From positions 24,788 to 88,787 of the forward strand of contig DATMBF010000007.1 of assembly GCA_035559595.1 (NCBI GenBank): a stretch of DNA of 64,000 nucleotides, in the 5' to 3' direction. This DNA is from DATMBF01 sp035559595 (GTDB taxonomy: Bacteria > Bacteroidota > Ignavibacteria > UBA10030). This document shows positions 43,008-50,587 of this stretch, in pieces; position 1 is the first letter of the stretch, and the number at the start of each line of letters is the position of its first letter. The notes below the pieces were generated by a model. It did not search any database and was not told the DNA's origin. It saw only the letters and a program-made list of their open reading frames with translations. The position numbers and the translations under genes are program-made.

Positions 43008-43751
43008 ATGATAAAACGAACAAGTCTTGTAGCAATGCTGATGATGGTAGTTGCTTCCGGTGCAGTTGCCCAAGAACTTTCGAAAGAAGAGTGGCAAAAG
43101 CAGGTGACCGAGCAGACCGCCAAACGTAACGATTTGAGGAACAAACTCACCGCCGTTCAGACTGAAGTTGATAATCTGAAGAAACAAGATGCCGACAAGG
43201 CCGCAGTTCTGAAGAATTGCCAGGATGAACTGATGGCAATGGTGGGCGGGACGGAGGAACAGCGTAAGGCTTACAGTGACAAGATGGCCCGTGTTGAGAA
43301 CTGGATCAACGAGCTTTCCCGCCTCTCAAACCAGGATCTCTGGGCACGAAAGGGGGAGATCGATGAAATCCAAAAACTGATCGACGAACTCAAGAAGGAT
43401 AAGCTTTCGGCGGTCCCGGATAATTACAATCGTGTGCAGAATGCCCAAAACCGTCTCGATGCCTTAAAGAGGACTATCGCTCAACTGACAGAGTCCGGTC
43501 AGATGGGGATGACCTATACGGTTGGGACATGGGCGCGCGATCGGGATTGCCTCTGGAATATTGCGAAGAAACCAAGAATTTACGACAACGCTTTCCTCTG
43601 GCCGAAAATTTGGCAAGGGAATCGCGATCAGATCAAGAACCCCGACATCATCCATCCCGGGCAGAAGTTGAAGATCCCGCCCAAGGCGCCATTGACAAAC
43701 GAAGAGAAGGCGGCGGTTCGATCCTATTGGCAGAAGAAGAACGCGCCATAA
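43008..43751 (+). CDS. Periplasmic coiled-coil protein with C-terminal LysM domain
   Basis: A 247-residue exported protein. A signal peptide (1-21, LVAMLMMVVASGAVA) precedes a coiled-coil region (about 24-160, TAVQTEVDNLKKQDADKAAV). A LysM domain (about 167-225) reads YTVGTWARDRDCLWNIAKKP then PDIIHPGQKLKIP. LysM binds peptidoglycan glycans. With the lipoprotein just upstream it fits a link between outer membrane and cell wall. The transcript ends at the terminator at 43814-43861. Confidence 0.88.
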   Translation: MIKRTSLVAMLMMVVASGAVAQELSKEEWQKQVTEQTAKRNDLRNKLTAVQTEVDNLKKQDADKAAVLKNCQDELMAMVGGTEEQRKAYSDKMARVENWINELSRLSNQDLWARKGEIDEIQKLIDELKKDKLSAVPDNYNRVQNAQNRLDALKRTIAQLTESGQMGMTYTVGTWARDRDCLWNIAKKPRIYDNAFLWPKIWQGNRDQIKNPDIIHPGQKLKIPPKAPLTNEEKAAVRSYWQKKNAP

Positions 43752-43813
43752 AACGAGGAGGTTGAGAAGTCCACGAGACCTTCAGTGTTGTTGTCGGTTA
43801 AAGATCATAAAGG

Positions 43814-43861
43814 AACGCCCTGGCTCCCCGCGATTGCGCGAGACGGGGCGTTTCGTTTTTT
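43814..43861 (+). terminator. Intrinsic terminator after the LysM gene
   Basis: Arms AACGCCC and GGGCGTT, with an inner CCCCGC-rich part, followed by TTTCGTTTTTT. It separates the envelope pair from phoH. Confidence 0.8.
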
Positions 43862-43889
43862 GGGAATTCTGTAAGGAGGACGAGACGAT

Positions 43890-44882
43890 TTGGTAGAAAG
43901 AAAAGTCCCTCTCGCAGGCGTTGATGCTGTTCAGCTCCTGGGGTACAATGACGCAAATCTCCAAATGATTGAGGAGAGGTTCGATGCGACGATAACGGTT
44001 CGGGGAGACCAAATCACGCTACGGGGGCAACAAACAGATGTCGTGAAAATCGAAAAGGTTTTCAAAGAACTTATCTATATTCTGAACAAGAATGGCAATC
44101 TGACGCCAGCCGACGTTGACACCGTTATCGATCTTGTTTCCGTCAACGGCTCGCAGCCAGAAGTCCCACCCGAAGTCCCCACAGAAGACGCCGACGCAGC
44201 GATTCTTTATACAAAGTCCGGCATCATCAAAGCACGCACTCCCGGTCAGAAAGCGTATATTCAGCAGATCCGGAAGAATGATATCGTGTTTGCAATCGGT
44301 CCTGCCGGCACAGGTAAAACCTATCTTGCCGTTGCAATGGCTGTTGCAGCATTGAAGAACCGCGACGTCACGAAGATCGTCCTTGCGCGTCCGGCCGTGG
44401 AGGCCGGCGAGAGTTTGGGATTTCTTCCCGGCGATCTCCGGGAGAAAGTCGATCCTTACTTGCGACCGCTGTACGATGCGCTCGATGACATGCTCTCTGC
44501 GGACAGACTCAAGAGCTACATGGAGAAGCGCATCATTGAAATCGTCCCGTTAGCCTACATGCGCGGACGAACGCTGCATAATGCGTTTGTTATTCTCGAT
44601 GAAGCACAAAACGCCACGGGTATCCAGATGAAAATGTTTTTGACGCGTTTGGGTGCTCACTCGAAAGCAATTATCACGGGGGACATCACGCAAATCGACT
44701 TACCGCAGAAGACCGTTTCCGGGCTAGTTCAGATCCAGGAGATTCTCAAAGAGATTCAGGGGGTGGCATTTGCGTACTTGGACAGGAACGATGTTGTCCG
44801 TCACAAGCTCGTCAAGGATATCATCGATGCGTACGATCGCTACCATGAGAATCAGAATGGGACGGCGAAGAACGGCGGGTAG
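43890..44882 (+). CDS. PhoH family ATPase
   Basis: Cytoplasmic P-loop ATPase of 330 residues. An N-terminal KH-like part (about 1-90, ATITVRGDQITLRGQQTDVV) suggests RNA binding, followed by the PhoH domain with Walker A GPAGTGKTYLAVA and Walker B VILDEAQNA, plus ARPAVEAGESLGFLPGDL. It resembles YbeZ, which works with the ribosome-maturation RNase YbeY; no ybeY is next to it here. The start is TTG at 43890, supported by AAGGAGG 10 bases upstream. It converges on mazG with 2 bases between the stops. Confidence 0.93.
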   Translation: MVERKVPLAGVDAVQLLGYNDANLQMIEERFDATITVRGDQITLRGQQTDVVKIEKVFKELIYILNKNGNLTPADVDTVIDLVSVNGSQPEVPPEVPTEDADAAILYTKSGIIKARTPGQKAYIQQIRKNDIVFAIGPAGTGKTYLAVAMAVAALKNRDVTKIVLARPAVEAGESLGFLPGDLREKVDPYLRPLYDALDDMLSADRLKSYMEKRIIEIVPLAYMRGRTLHNAFVILDEAQNATGIQMKMFLTRLGAHSKAIITGDITQIDLPQKTVSGLVQIQEILKEIQGVAFAYLDRNDVVRHKLVKDIIDAYDRYHENQNGTAKNGG

Positions 44883-44884
44883 GT

Positions 44885-45673
44885 TCAGCTTCTTTGCGGT
44901 GTCGGGCCATCTTTGACGTGATTCCAGATTTCATCCATTTCTTCGAGCGTTGATTCTGCAGGCTGTTTCCCCCGCCTCTTGAGTTCTTTCTCTACCTCTT
45001 TGAATCTCTTTTCAAACTTCATTGTTGAGTTTCTTAAGGCGAGTTCGGGATTGATATGGAGGAATCGCGCATAGTTCACGAGCGCGAAGAGCAAATCTCC
45101 AAACTCCACTTCCACCTCACTTTGTCGTTTGGTCTTTTCTGCCCCTTGAAGTTCCTCAATTTCCTCTTCAACCTTCTTCCATGCATCTTCCTTGTTTGTC
45201 CAATCAAATCCGACTTTGGATGCTTTTTCCTGCATTCTGTGGGCTCGTAAGAGCGCAGGCAGCTCTTTCGGAATTCCGTCAATAATTGACGTTCTTCCCT
45301 CGGCAAGCTTCAGTTTCTCCCAGTTCGCCTTAACGTCGCGGGTACTCCCCGCTTTAGCCGAGCCAAAGACGTGCGGATGCCGGCGAACAAGTTTATCATT
45401 CACGGCCTTCAGCACATCATTGAGTGTAAACTCCTTTTCCTCTTCTGCAATCACGGAATGCAGGGCAACATGAAGCAAGAGATCGCCCAACTCAAGTTTA
45501 AGCTCCTCCATATTTCGCTCGTCGATTGCCTCTACAACCTCATACGCTTCTTCGATCAAACTGTGACGGATGGATTGATGTGTCTGTTCGCGATCCCAGG
45601 GGCATTCGGCCCGAAGGCGGCGAACAATTTGCACGAATGTCGCGAAGTGCTGTTCGGCGGGGATCTTTGTCAT
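44885..45673 (-). CDS. mazG: Nucleoside triphosphate pyrophosphohydrolase MazG
   Basis: Hydrolyses NTPs and dNTPs to monophosphates and removes aberrant nucleotides. It has 262 residues with two MazG domains. The first has ECPWDREQTHQSIRHSLIEE and ELGDLLLHVALHS. The second has KKVEEEIEEL and EVEFGDLLFALVNYARF. AAGGAG lies before the ATG at 45673. It stands alone on the minus strand between phoH and the RNA genes. Confidence 0.95.
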   Translation of the reverse strand: MTKIPAEQHFATFVQIVRRLRAECPWDREQTHQSIRHSLIEEAYEVVEAIDERNMEELKLELGDLLLHVALHSVIAEEEKEFTLNDVLKAVNDKLVRRHPHVFGSAKAGSTRDVKANWEKLKLAEGRTSIIDGIPKELPALLRAHRMQEKASKVGFDWTNKEDAWKKVEEEIEELQGAEKTKRQSEVEVEFGDLLFALVNYARFLHINPELALRNSTMKFEKRFKEVEKELKRRGKQPAESTLEEMDEIWNHVKDGPTPQRS

Positions 45674-45833
45674 GCTGACTCCTTTCTGATTTGAAAAATC
45701 TTAGTGAAATCTTCAAGGAGAGTCAACGAAACAGTCAGTTTAGCGGAATCTTTGTCATTGTTTTTCTTAGCGTTTATCGTTATTTTGTAACTGTTTGAGG
45801 CTTGAAAGGGCGCTTCAAGGCATTAGTACGCAC

Positions 45834-45880
45834 GCTGTAGCTCAGTTGGGATCTTCGCCCAGCGGCGGGAAGGTCGCTCG
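45834..45880 (+). pseudogene. Decayed tRNA-Ala 5' half
   Basis: GCTGTAGCTCAGTTGGGA (45834-45851) is identical over 18 bases to the intact tRNA-Ala that begins 62 bases downstream (45899-45916). After that it diverges (CTTCGCCCAGCGGCGGGAAG) and no full cloverleaf can be made. Confidence 0.6.
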
Positions 45881-45895
45881 AACAAAAACAGATTT

Positions 45896-45968
45896 GGGGC
45901 TGTAGCTCAGTTGGGAGAGCGCTTCGTTCGCAACGAAGAGGTCGGGAGTTCGATCCTCCTCAGCTCCA
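45896..45968 (+). tRNA. tRNA-Ala (anticodon CGC)
   Basis: A 73-base cloverleaf folds cleanly. The acceptor GGGGCTG/CAGCTCC includes the G3-U70 pair that marks alanine tRNAs. The anticodon stem is CTTCG/CGAAG with loop TTCGCAA, so the anticodon is CGC for GCG codons. The T-arm is GGGAG TTCGATC CTCCT. The discriminator is A, and CCA is not encoded. Confidence 0.95.
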
Positions 45969-46160
45969 CAAAGTGAGGGTTGTCCATTGAGTGACAAGGG
46001 GAGAGAACGGGTTCCTGAATGTGCCACGACTTGGCAAGGAAGTTCGAAACCGCCGTGGCATTCACGGATCTTCATCGTTTCGGCTCAAGTGGTCGATCGC
46101 AACGATGTGGTCCGATACAACAAGAATTTTGGAGTCTTTATTTGGTTTCAACTGAAGTTC

Positions 46161-46264
46161 AGAGGTCAAGTCCTGCGCAGCAAAGCATTGCTCAACCCCG
46201 CCAGGTCCGGAAGGAAGCAACGGTCGGCATTTCGTTTTGAGTGACGCAGGGGAGCTTGGCCTCT
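46161..46264 (+). ncRNA. ffs: Signal recognition particle RNA (4.5S type)
   Basis: The conserved apical part CCGCCAGGTCCGGAAGGAAG (46199-46218) then CAACGG holds the GGAA tetraloop and the Ffh-binding asymmetric loops. Outer arms AGAGGTCAAG and CTTGGCCTCT, with CTGCG/CGCAG inside, close a hairpin of about 104 bases, the small bacterial form. A run of nine T directly after (46264-46272) should end transcription. It lies between tRNA-Ala and rng. Confidence 0.93.
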
Positions 46265-46454
46265 TTTTTTTTGAGGGCGACCAGCCTTGCCTGTGGCCGG
46301 CCACTGGAGATGGCGAGAACAGGTTGACGATCAATCATTAACATTTACCTTTTACACTGGATATCCTTGACGCGGTGAGCTCGAAGGGGAGAAGGAACGT
46401 GTAGGCGTTTTGAAGCTCGAGATGTGCGCAAGGATATAGTGGAATTGAGGTTCT

Positions 46455-48077
46455 ATGAAGAAAGACATTATTATCAATTCAACGGCGAACGAACACCGGA
46501 TCGCCATTCTTGAAGACGGCCGTTTGGCTGAGCTCTTTGTTGAAACACCCGGAAAGCAGCGGATGGTCGGTGATATCTACCTCGGCCGTGTGGCGAAGGT
46601 TATGCCCGGAATTCGCGCCGCGTTCATCGACATCGGGCTCCAGCAGGATGCGTTCCTGCACTTTTCCGATATCGGCTCGTCACTTTCGGAGTACAACGCA
46701 ATGTTCGAGGATGAGGAGGAGGATGAGGAAGAGCCGATGACGCAGCCGGCCGGTCAGGTGGGGTTTCCTTCCACCGACAACGGCGGTGAAGGCGGCGTTG
46801 CCATTGCTGTCGCTCCTCCTCAAAAAGAGAAACGGCAAGACCGGCGGCGCGAGATCAACCTTGAGAAGGGACAGGAGATCATTGTGCAAATCACGAAGGA
46901 GCCCGTCGGGAAGAAAGGCGTTCGCGTGACCACCGAGATCGCGTTACCGGGACGGTTCCTTGTGTTAATGCCGTTTGACGGAAAGATTGGCGTTTCCAAG
47001 AAGCTCACGAATTTCAAGGAACGCCGGCGTCTTCGTCGGCTGGTGCGGTCGATTCTCCCCGATGGATTCGGAGCCATCATCCGGACGGTTGCAGAAGGAA
47101 GATCGGAAGATCAGATCAAGCACGATCTTGAAGAACTCATCCGAATCTGGCGCAACATCGAGAAGGCTGTAAAGACCGAGAAACCTCCTACGCTGTTGTA
47201 TAAGGACATGAATACCACATCGAGCGTTATCCGCGACCTCTTCTCGCAAAATGTGGAGCGCGTAGTGATGGATGACAAGAAGCTCTTTAAGGAAGTGCGA
47301 TCGTACGTGCAATCCATGTCTCCGGAGATGCTCAATAAGATCGAATACTACAAAGACAAAGAACCAATCTTCGACAAGTACGGTGTGGAAAAAGACATTC
47401 AGGCGATGATGAGTCGCAAGGTATGGTTGAAGAGCGGTGGTTACATCTATATCGAGAAAACGGAAGCGATGACCGTGATCGACGTTAACAGCGGGCGGTA
47501 CGCCGCGAATCGAGATCAAGAACAGAATTCGCTGAGGACCGACCTCGAGGCCGCACGAGAAATCTGCCGCCAGCTCCGGTTGCGGGATATCGGTGGGATT
47601 ATTGTCATCGACTTCATCGACCTTGAGGATGAGAAGAACAAAAAGAAGATCTATGACGAGCTGAAGAAAGAGCTTCGGAAGGACCGCGCGAAAGTGACCG
47701 TGTTGCCGATGACGGAATTCGGGTTGGTGCAGATTACACGGCAACGGATTCGTCAAAACGTTCAGCTCAGTTTCACGGAATCATGCCCGACCTGCGGTGG
47801 AACCGGTCTCGTCCAATCCAAGACGACGACGATCAACGAAATCGAACGCTGGATCCGGCGCTTCAAATCTGAGTCGAAAGAATTCAGATTAATCCTCCGT
47901 GTCAATCCGATGATTGCGGAGTTTCTTACGAAAGGTACCATTAGTCGGTTAACAAAGATCATGTTTAAGTTTTTCGTCCGCATCAAAGTTGTTCCGGATT
48001 CTACTATTCCGATTGACGAATTCAAATTCTTCTCCGTCAAGCTGGACAAAGACATCACCGATGAGTATAAGCTCTGA
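46455..48077 (+). CDS. rng: Ribonuclease G/E family endoribonuclease
   Basis: Single-strand-specific endoribonuclease of 540 residues for rRNA 5' processing and mRNA decay. The S1 domain (about 36-150) is interrupted at 84-132 by an acidic, then Gly/Ala, then basic insert (EDEEEDEEEP, KEKRQDRRRE). The catalytic DNase I-like domain has metal-binding Asp in MTVIDVNSG and IVIDFIDLED. The Zn-link CPTCGGTG follows. It lacks the long RNase E C-terminal scaffold, so it is an RNase G type. GAGG lies before the ATG. Confidence 0.95.
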   Translation: MKKDIIINSTANEHRIAILEDGRLAELFVETPGKQRMVGDIYLGRVAKVMPGIRAAFIDIGLQQDAFLHFSDIGSSLSEYNAMFEDEEEDEEEPMTQPAGQVGFPSTDNGGEGGVAIAVAPPQKEKRQDRRREINLEKGQEIIVQITKEPVGKKGVRVTTEIALPGRFLVLMPFDGKIGVSKKLTNFKERRRLRRLVRSILPDGFGAIIRTVAEGRSEDQIKHDLEELIRIWRNIEKAVKTEKPPTLLYKDMNTTSSVIRDLFSQNVERVVMDDKKLFKEVRSYVQSMSPEMLNKIEYYKDKEPIFDKYGVEKDIQAMMSRKVWLKSGGYIYIEKTEAMTVIDVNSGRYAANRDQEQNSLRTDLEAAREICRQLRLRDIGGIIVIDFIDLEDEKNKKKIYDELKKELRKDRAKVTVLPMTEFGLVQITRQRIRQNVQLSFTESCPTCGGTGLVQSKTTTINEIERWIRRFKSESKEFRLILRVNPMIAEFLTKGTISRLTKIMFKFFVRIKVVPDSTIPIDEFKFFSVKLDKDITDEYKL

Positions 48078-48094
48078 ACAACAGGGAGAGCTCA

Positions 48095-48742
48095 ATGAAA
48101 TTCTTTATTGACAGTGCCAATATTGCCGAAATCAAGGAGGCAGCGAGTCTTGGGGTTCTCGATGGTGTGACGACGAACCCGAGTCTGGTAGCGAAGGAGG
48201 GGAAGGAGTTCCGCAAGCTTCTTGAGGAGATCTGCGCAATTGTCGACGGACCTGTGAGTGCCGAAGTCGTATCGACAGAGTATAGCGGGATCATGAAGGA
48301 GGCGAGAGAACTTGCCATGATTCACAAGAACATCGTGGTCAAGGTTCCGTTAATCAAAGAAGGACTGAAAGCGGTGAAGAGCTTGAAGGCAGAGGGTATT
48401 CGCACCAATGTGACCCTTTGCTTCTCTGCAAATCAGGCACTCCTTGCTGCAAAGGCGGGAGCATACTTTATCAGTCCCTTTGTCGGTCGCCTCGACGATA
48501 TCAGTCACAGCGGAATGGACTTGATTCAGCAGATCGTCACGATTTATCGGAATTACGATTTCGACACGCAGGTTCTTGTTGCAAGTGTACGTCATCCGTT
48601 GCACGTCATCGAGGCAGCGATGATGGGGGCGGACATCTGCACGATGCCGTTCAAAGTCATCGATCAGTTGATTAGGCATCCGTTGACCGATATCGGACTT
48701 GAGAAATTCCTCGCCGACTGGAAGAAGGGCCAGAAAGGATGA
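48095..48742 (+). CDS. tal: Short transaldolase / fructose-6-phosphate aldolase family
   Basis: A 215-residue TalC/MipB-type protein, either a transaldolase of the pentose-phosphate pathway or an F6P aldolase. The Schiff-base Lys is K83 in NIVVKVPLI. FFIDSANIAEI and GVTTNPSL at the N-terminus are typical, and SPFVGRLDDI follows. The two activities cannot be told apart with certainty from motifs alone. GGGAGAG lies before the ATG; the stop overlaps the gcvT start (ATGA). Confidence 0.92.
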   Translation: MKFFIDSANIAEIKEAASLGVLDGVTTNPSLVAKEGKEFRKLLEEICAIVDGPVSAEVVSTEYSGIMKEARELAMIHKNIVVKVPLIKEGLKAVKSLKAEGIRTNVTLCFSANQALLAAKAGAYFISPFVGRLDDISHSGMDLIQQIVTIYRNYDFDTQVLVASVRHPLHVIEAAMMGADICTMPFKVIDQLIRHPLTDIGLEKFLADWKKGQKG

Positions 48743-49827
48743 AGCGGACAGCGTTCTATGATATCCATCGGTCGTTCAATGCAAAACTCGTTGAATTTGC
48801 TGGCTTCGAAATGCCGGTACAGTATAGCGGCATCCTTGAAGAGCATCATGCTGTACGAACGGCTGTCGGTATTTTCGATGTCTCACACATGGGGGAGTTT
48901 GAAGTTCGCGGCAAAGACGCGTTAGCATTTCTGCAAAAAACGACGACCAACGATGTCTCAAAGTTGTCCGAAGGCAAGGCACAGTATTCCGCCATGTGTC
49001 TTGAACATGGGGGTATCGTCGATGATTTGCTTGTCTATCACTGCGGCGACTACTACATGCTTGTCGTCAACGCGGCGAATGTCGAGAAAGACTTCAGGTT
49101 TCTTCAAGCACACAAGGCAGGCGATGTCGAACTTCGTGATGTGAGTGACAAGATTTCCCTTCTTGCGGTACAGGGTCCACGTTCCCTTGAGGTTCTGAAA
49201 GGACTTACGGATGCAGATCTTTCAACGATCAAATACTACAACTTCATAAGAACAACGCTGGCCGGCGTGCCGATGATCATCTCGCGGACAGGATACACTG
49301 GAGAACTTGGATTCGAGCTCTATTTCGATGCCGATCCAGCAATCGGAACAAAGGTGTGGAATGCCGTGATGGAGGCGGGGAAAAAGTTCGGGATTATGCC
49401 TGTTGGACTTGGTGCGAGAGACACGTTGCGGCTCGAGATGGGATTCTGTCTCTATGGAAATGACATCGATGAATCAACGACTCCACTGGAGGCAGGGTTG
49501 GATTGGATTACCAAGATCGAGAAGGGTGAGTTTGTTGGCAGAAGCGCTCTTCTTGCGGCGAAGAATGGGGGCCTGAAGCGCAGACTTGTCGGCTTCACTC
49601 TCTCCGACAAGATTCTTGCTCGACACGGCTTTCCAATACTTGCATCTGGGTCCAGGGTTGGTGAAGTGACAAGTGGAACGTTCTCTCCTACTCTTCAAAA
49701 GGGAATCGGGATGGGATATGTTTCGGTGGAGCACGCGAAACCCGGCAGCATCGTCGAAATCGAGGTGCGGGGGAAGCGAGTTGAAGCAACAGTTGTCCAA
49801 ATGCCGTTTGTTCCGAAACACTCATAA
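48739..49827 (+). CDS. gcvT: Aminomethyltransferase (glycine cleavage T protein)
   Basis: Transfers the methylene group from the aminomethyl-lipoyl H protein to tetrahydrofolate. It has 362 residues. Family motifs are FEMPVQYSGILEEH, GIFDVSHMGEF, ISRTGYTGELGFELYF, PVGLGARDTLRLEMGFCLYG and the C-terminal TSGTFSPTLQKGIGMGYV. Coupled to the transaldolase gene by ATGA. The gcvH and gcvP genes are not in the window. Confidence 0.97.
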   Translation: MKRTAFYDIHRSFNAKLVEFAGFEMPVQYSGILEEHHAVRTAVGIFDVSHMGEFEVRGKDALAFLQKTTTNDVSKLSEGKAQYSAMCLEHGGIVDDLLVYHCGDYYMLVVNAANVEKDFRFLQAHKAGDVELRDVSDKISLLAVQGPRSLEVLKGLTDADLSTIKYYNFIRTTLAGVPMIISRTGYTGELGFELYFDADPAIGTKVWNAVMEAGKKFGIMPVGLGARDTLRLEMGFCLYGNDIDESTTPLEAGLDWITKIEKGEFVGRSALLAAKNGGLKRRLVGFTLSDKILARHGFPILASGSRVGEVTSGTFSPTLQKGIGMGYVSVEHAKPGSIVEIEVRGKRVEATVVQMPFVPKHS

Positions 49828-49851
49828 GCGCCTTGTCGAAAAGACAACACT

Positions 49852-50583
49852 ATGAAACTTGATCTCAGCTTCGGCGCGACAGAAATCGATGAGCTTCAGC
49901 TTCGGGACAAGAATGTCATCGTCATTGATGTCTTGCGTGCGAGCTCGACGGTGGCGGTGGCCATGAAGAACGGCGCGCGGGAGATTATCCCTGTGGCCAG
50001 CATCGAATCGGCAGTGAAGATCTCCGGGAGCCTCTTCGGTGATGTTACGCTTCGAGGCGGCGAGCGATATGGGAAGATGATTCAGGGCTTCAACCTGGGG
50101 AATTCTCCCCTGGAATACACCGAAGCAACGGTCCGCGGCAAGTCGATCATCTACTGCACGACAAACGGGTCGGTTGCCATGGCCAAGAGCCGCTACGCGC
50201 GCAACATGGCTGTCGGCGCCTTCGTGAATATCAGCATGGTTGTCGATTTCATTGCAGAGGTGAATGACGATTTTCTGCTCATCTGTGCGGGGAAGAATTC
50301 CGCACTGAGTAGTTTCAGTCTTGAAGACGCAGTCTGCGCCGGAATGATCGTTCAGAAATTGACCGACAAAGGTCTCGACATTGAGCTCACCGATGCAACG
50401 CGTGCCGCCCAGAGTCTCTACAAAAGTTTCGGCAAGTCGATACCCAAAATGTTGAAGATGTCCGATCACGGTCGATATCTTATCGAGTTGGGATTTGGTG
50501 AAGATTTGAAGATTTGCGGTGCCATAGATTCTGTACCTGTGCTTCCGGCCTTGAGCGGTACGGTGATCAAGCTGAAGAATTGA
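49852..50583 (+). CDS. comB: ComB-family 2-phosphosulfolactate phosphatase
   Basis: A 243-residue phosphatase family protein. ComB acts in the coenzyme M branch in methanogens; bacterial relatives are widespread and their role is often unknown. Signatures seen are NVIVIDVLRASSTVAVAM, LRGGERYGKMIQGFNLGNSP, YCTTNGSVAM and LSSFSLEDAVCAGM. It lies 24 bases after gcvT and 4 before ftsK. The family is clear; the natural substrate is not. Confidence 0.9.
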   Translation: MKLDLSFGATEIDELQLRDKNVIVIDVLRASSTVAVAMKNGAREIIPVASIESAVKISGSLFGDVTLRGGERYGKMIQGFNLGNSPLEYTEATVRGKSIIYCTTNGSVAMAKSRYARNMAVGAFVNISMVVDFIAEVNDDFLLICAGKNSALSSFSLEDAVCAGMIVQKLTDKGLDIELTDATRAAQSLYKSFGKSIPKMLKMSDHGRYLIELGFGEDLKICGAIDSVPVLPALSGTVIKLKN

Positions 50584-50587
50584 ACGA

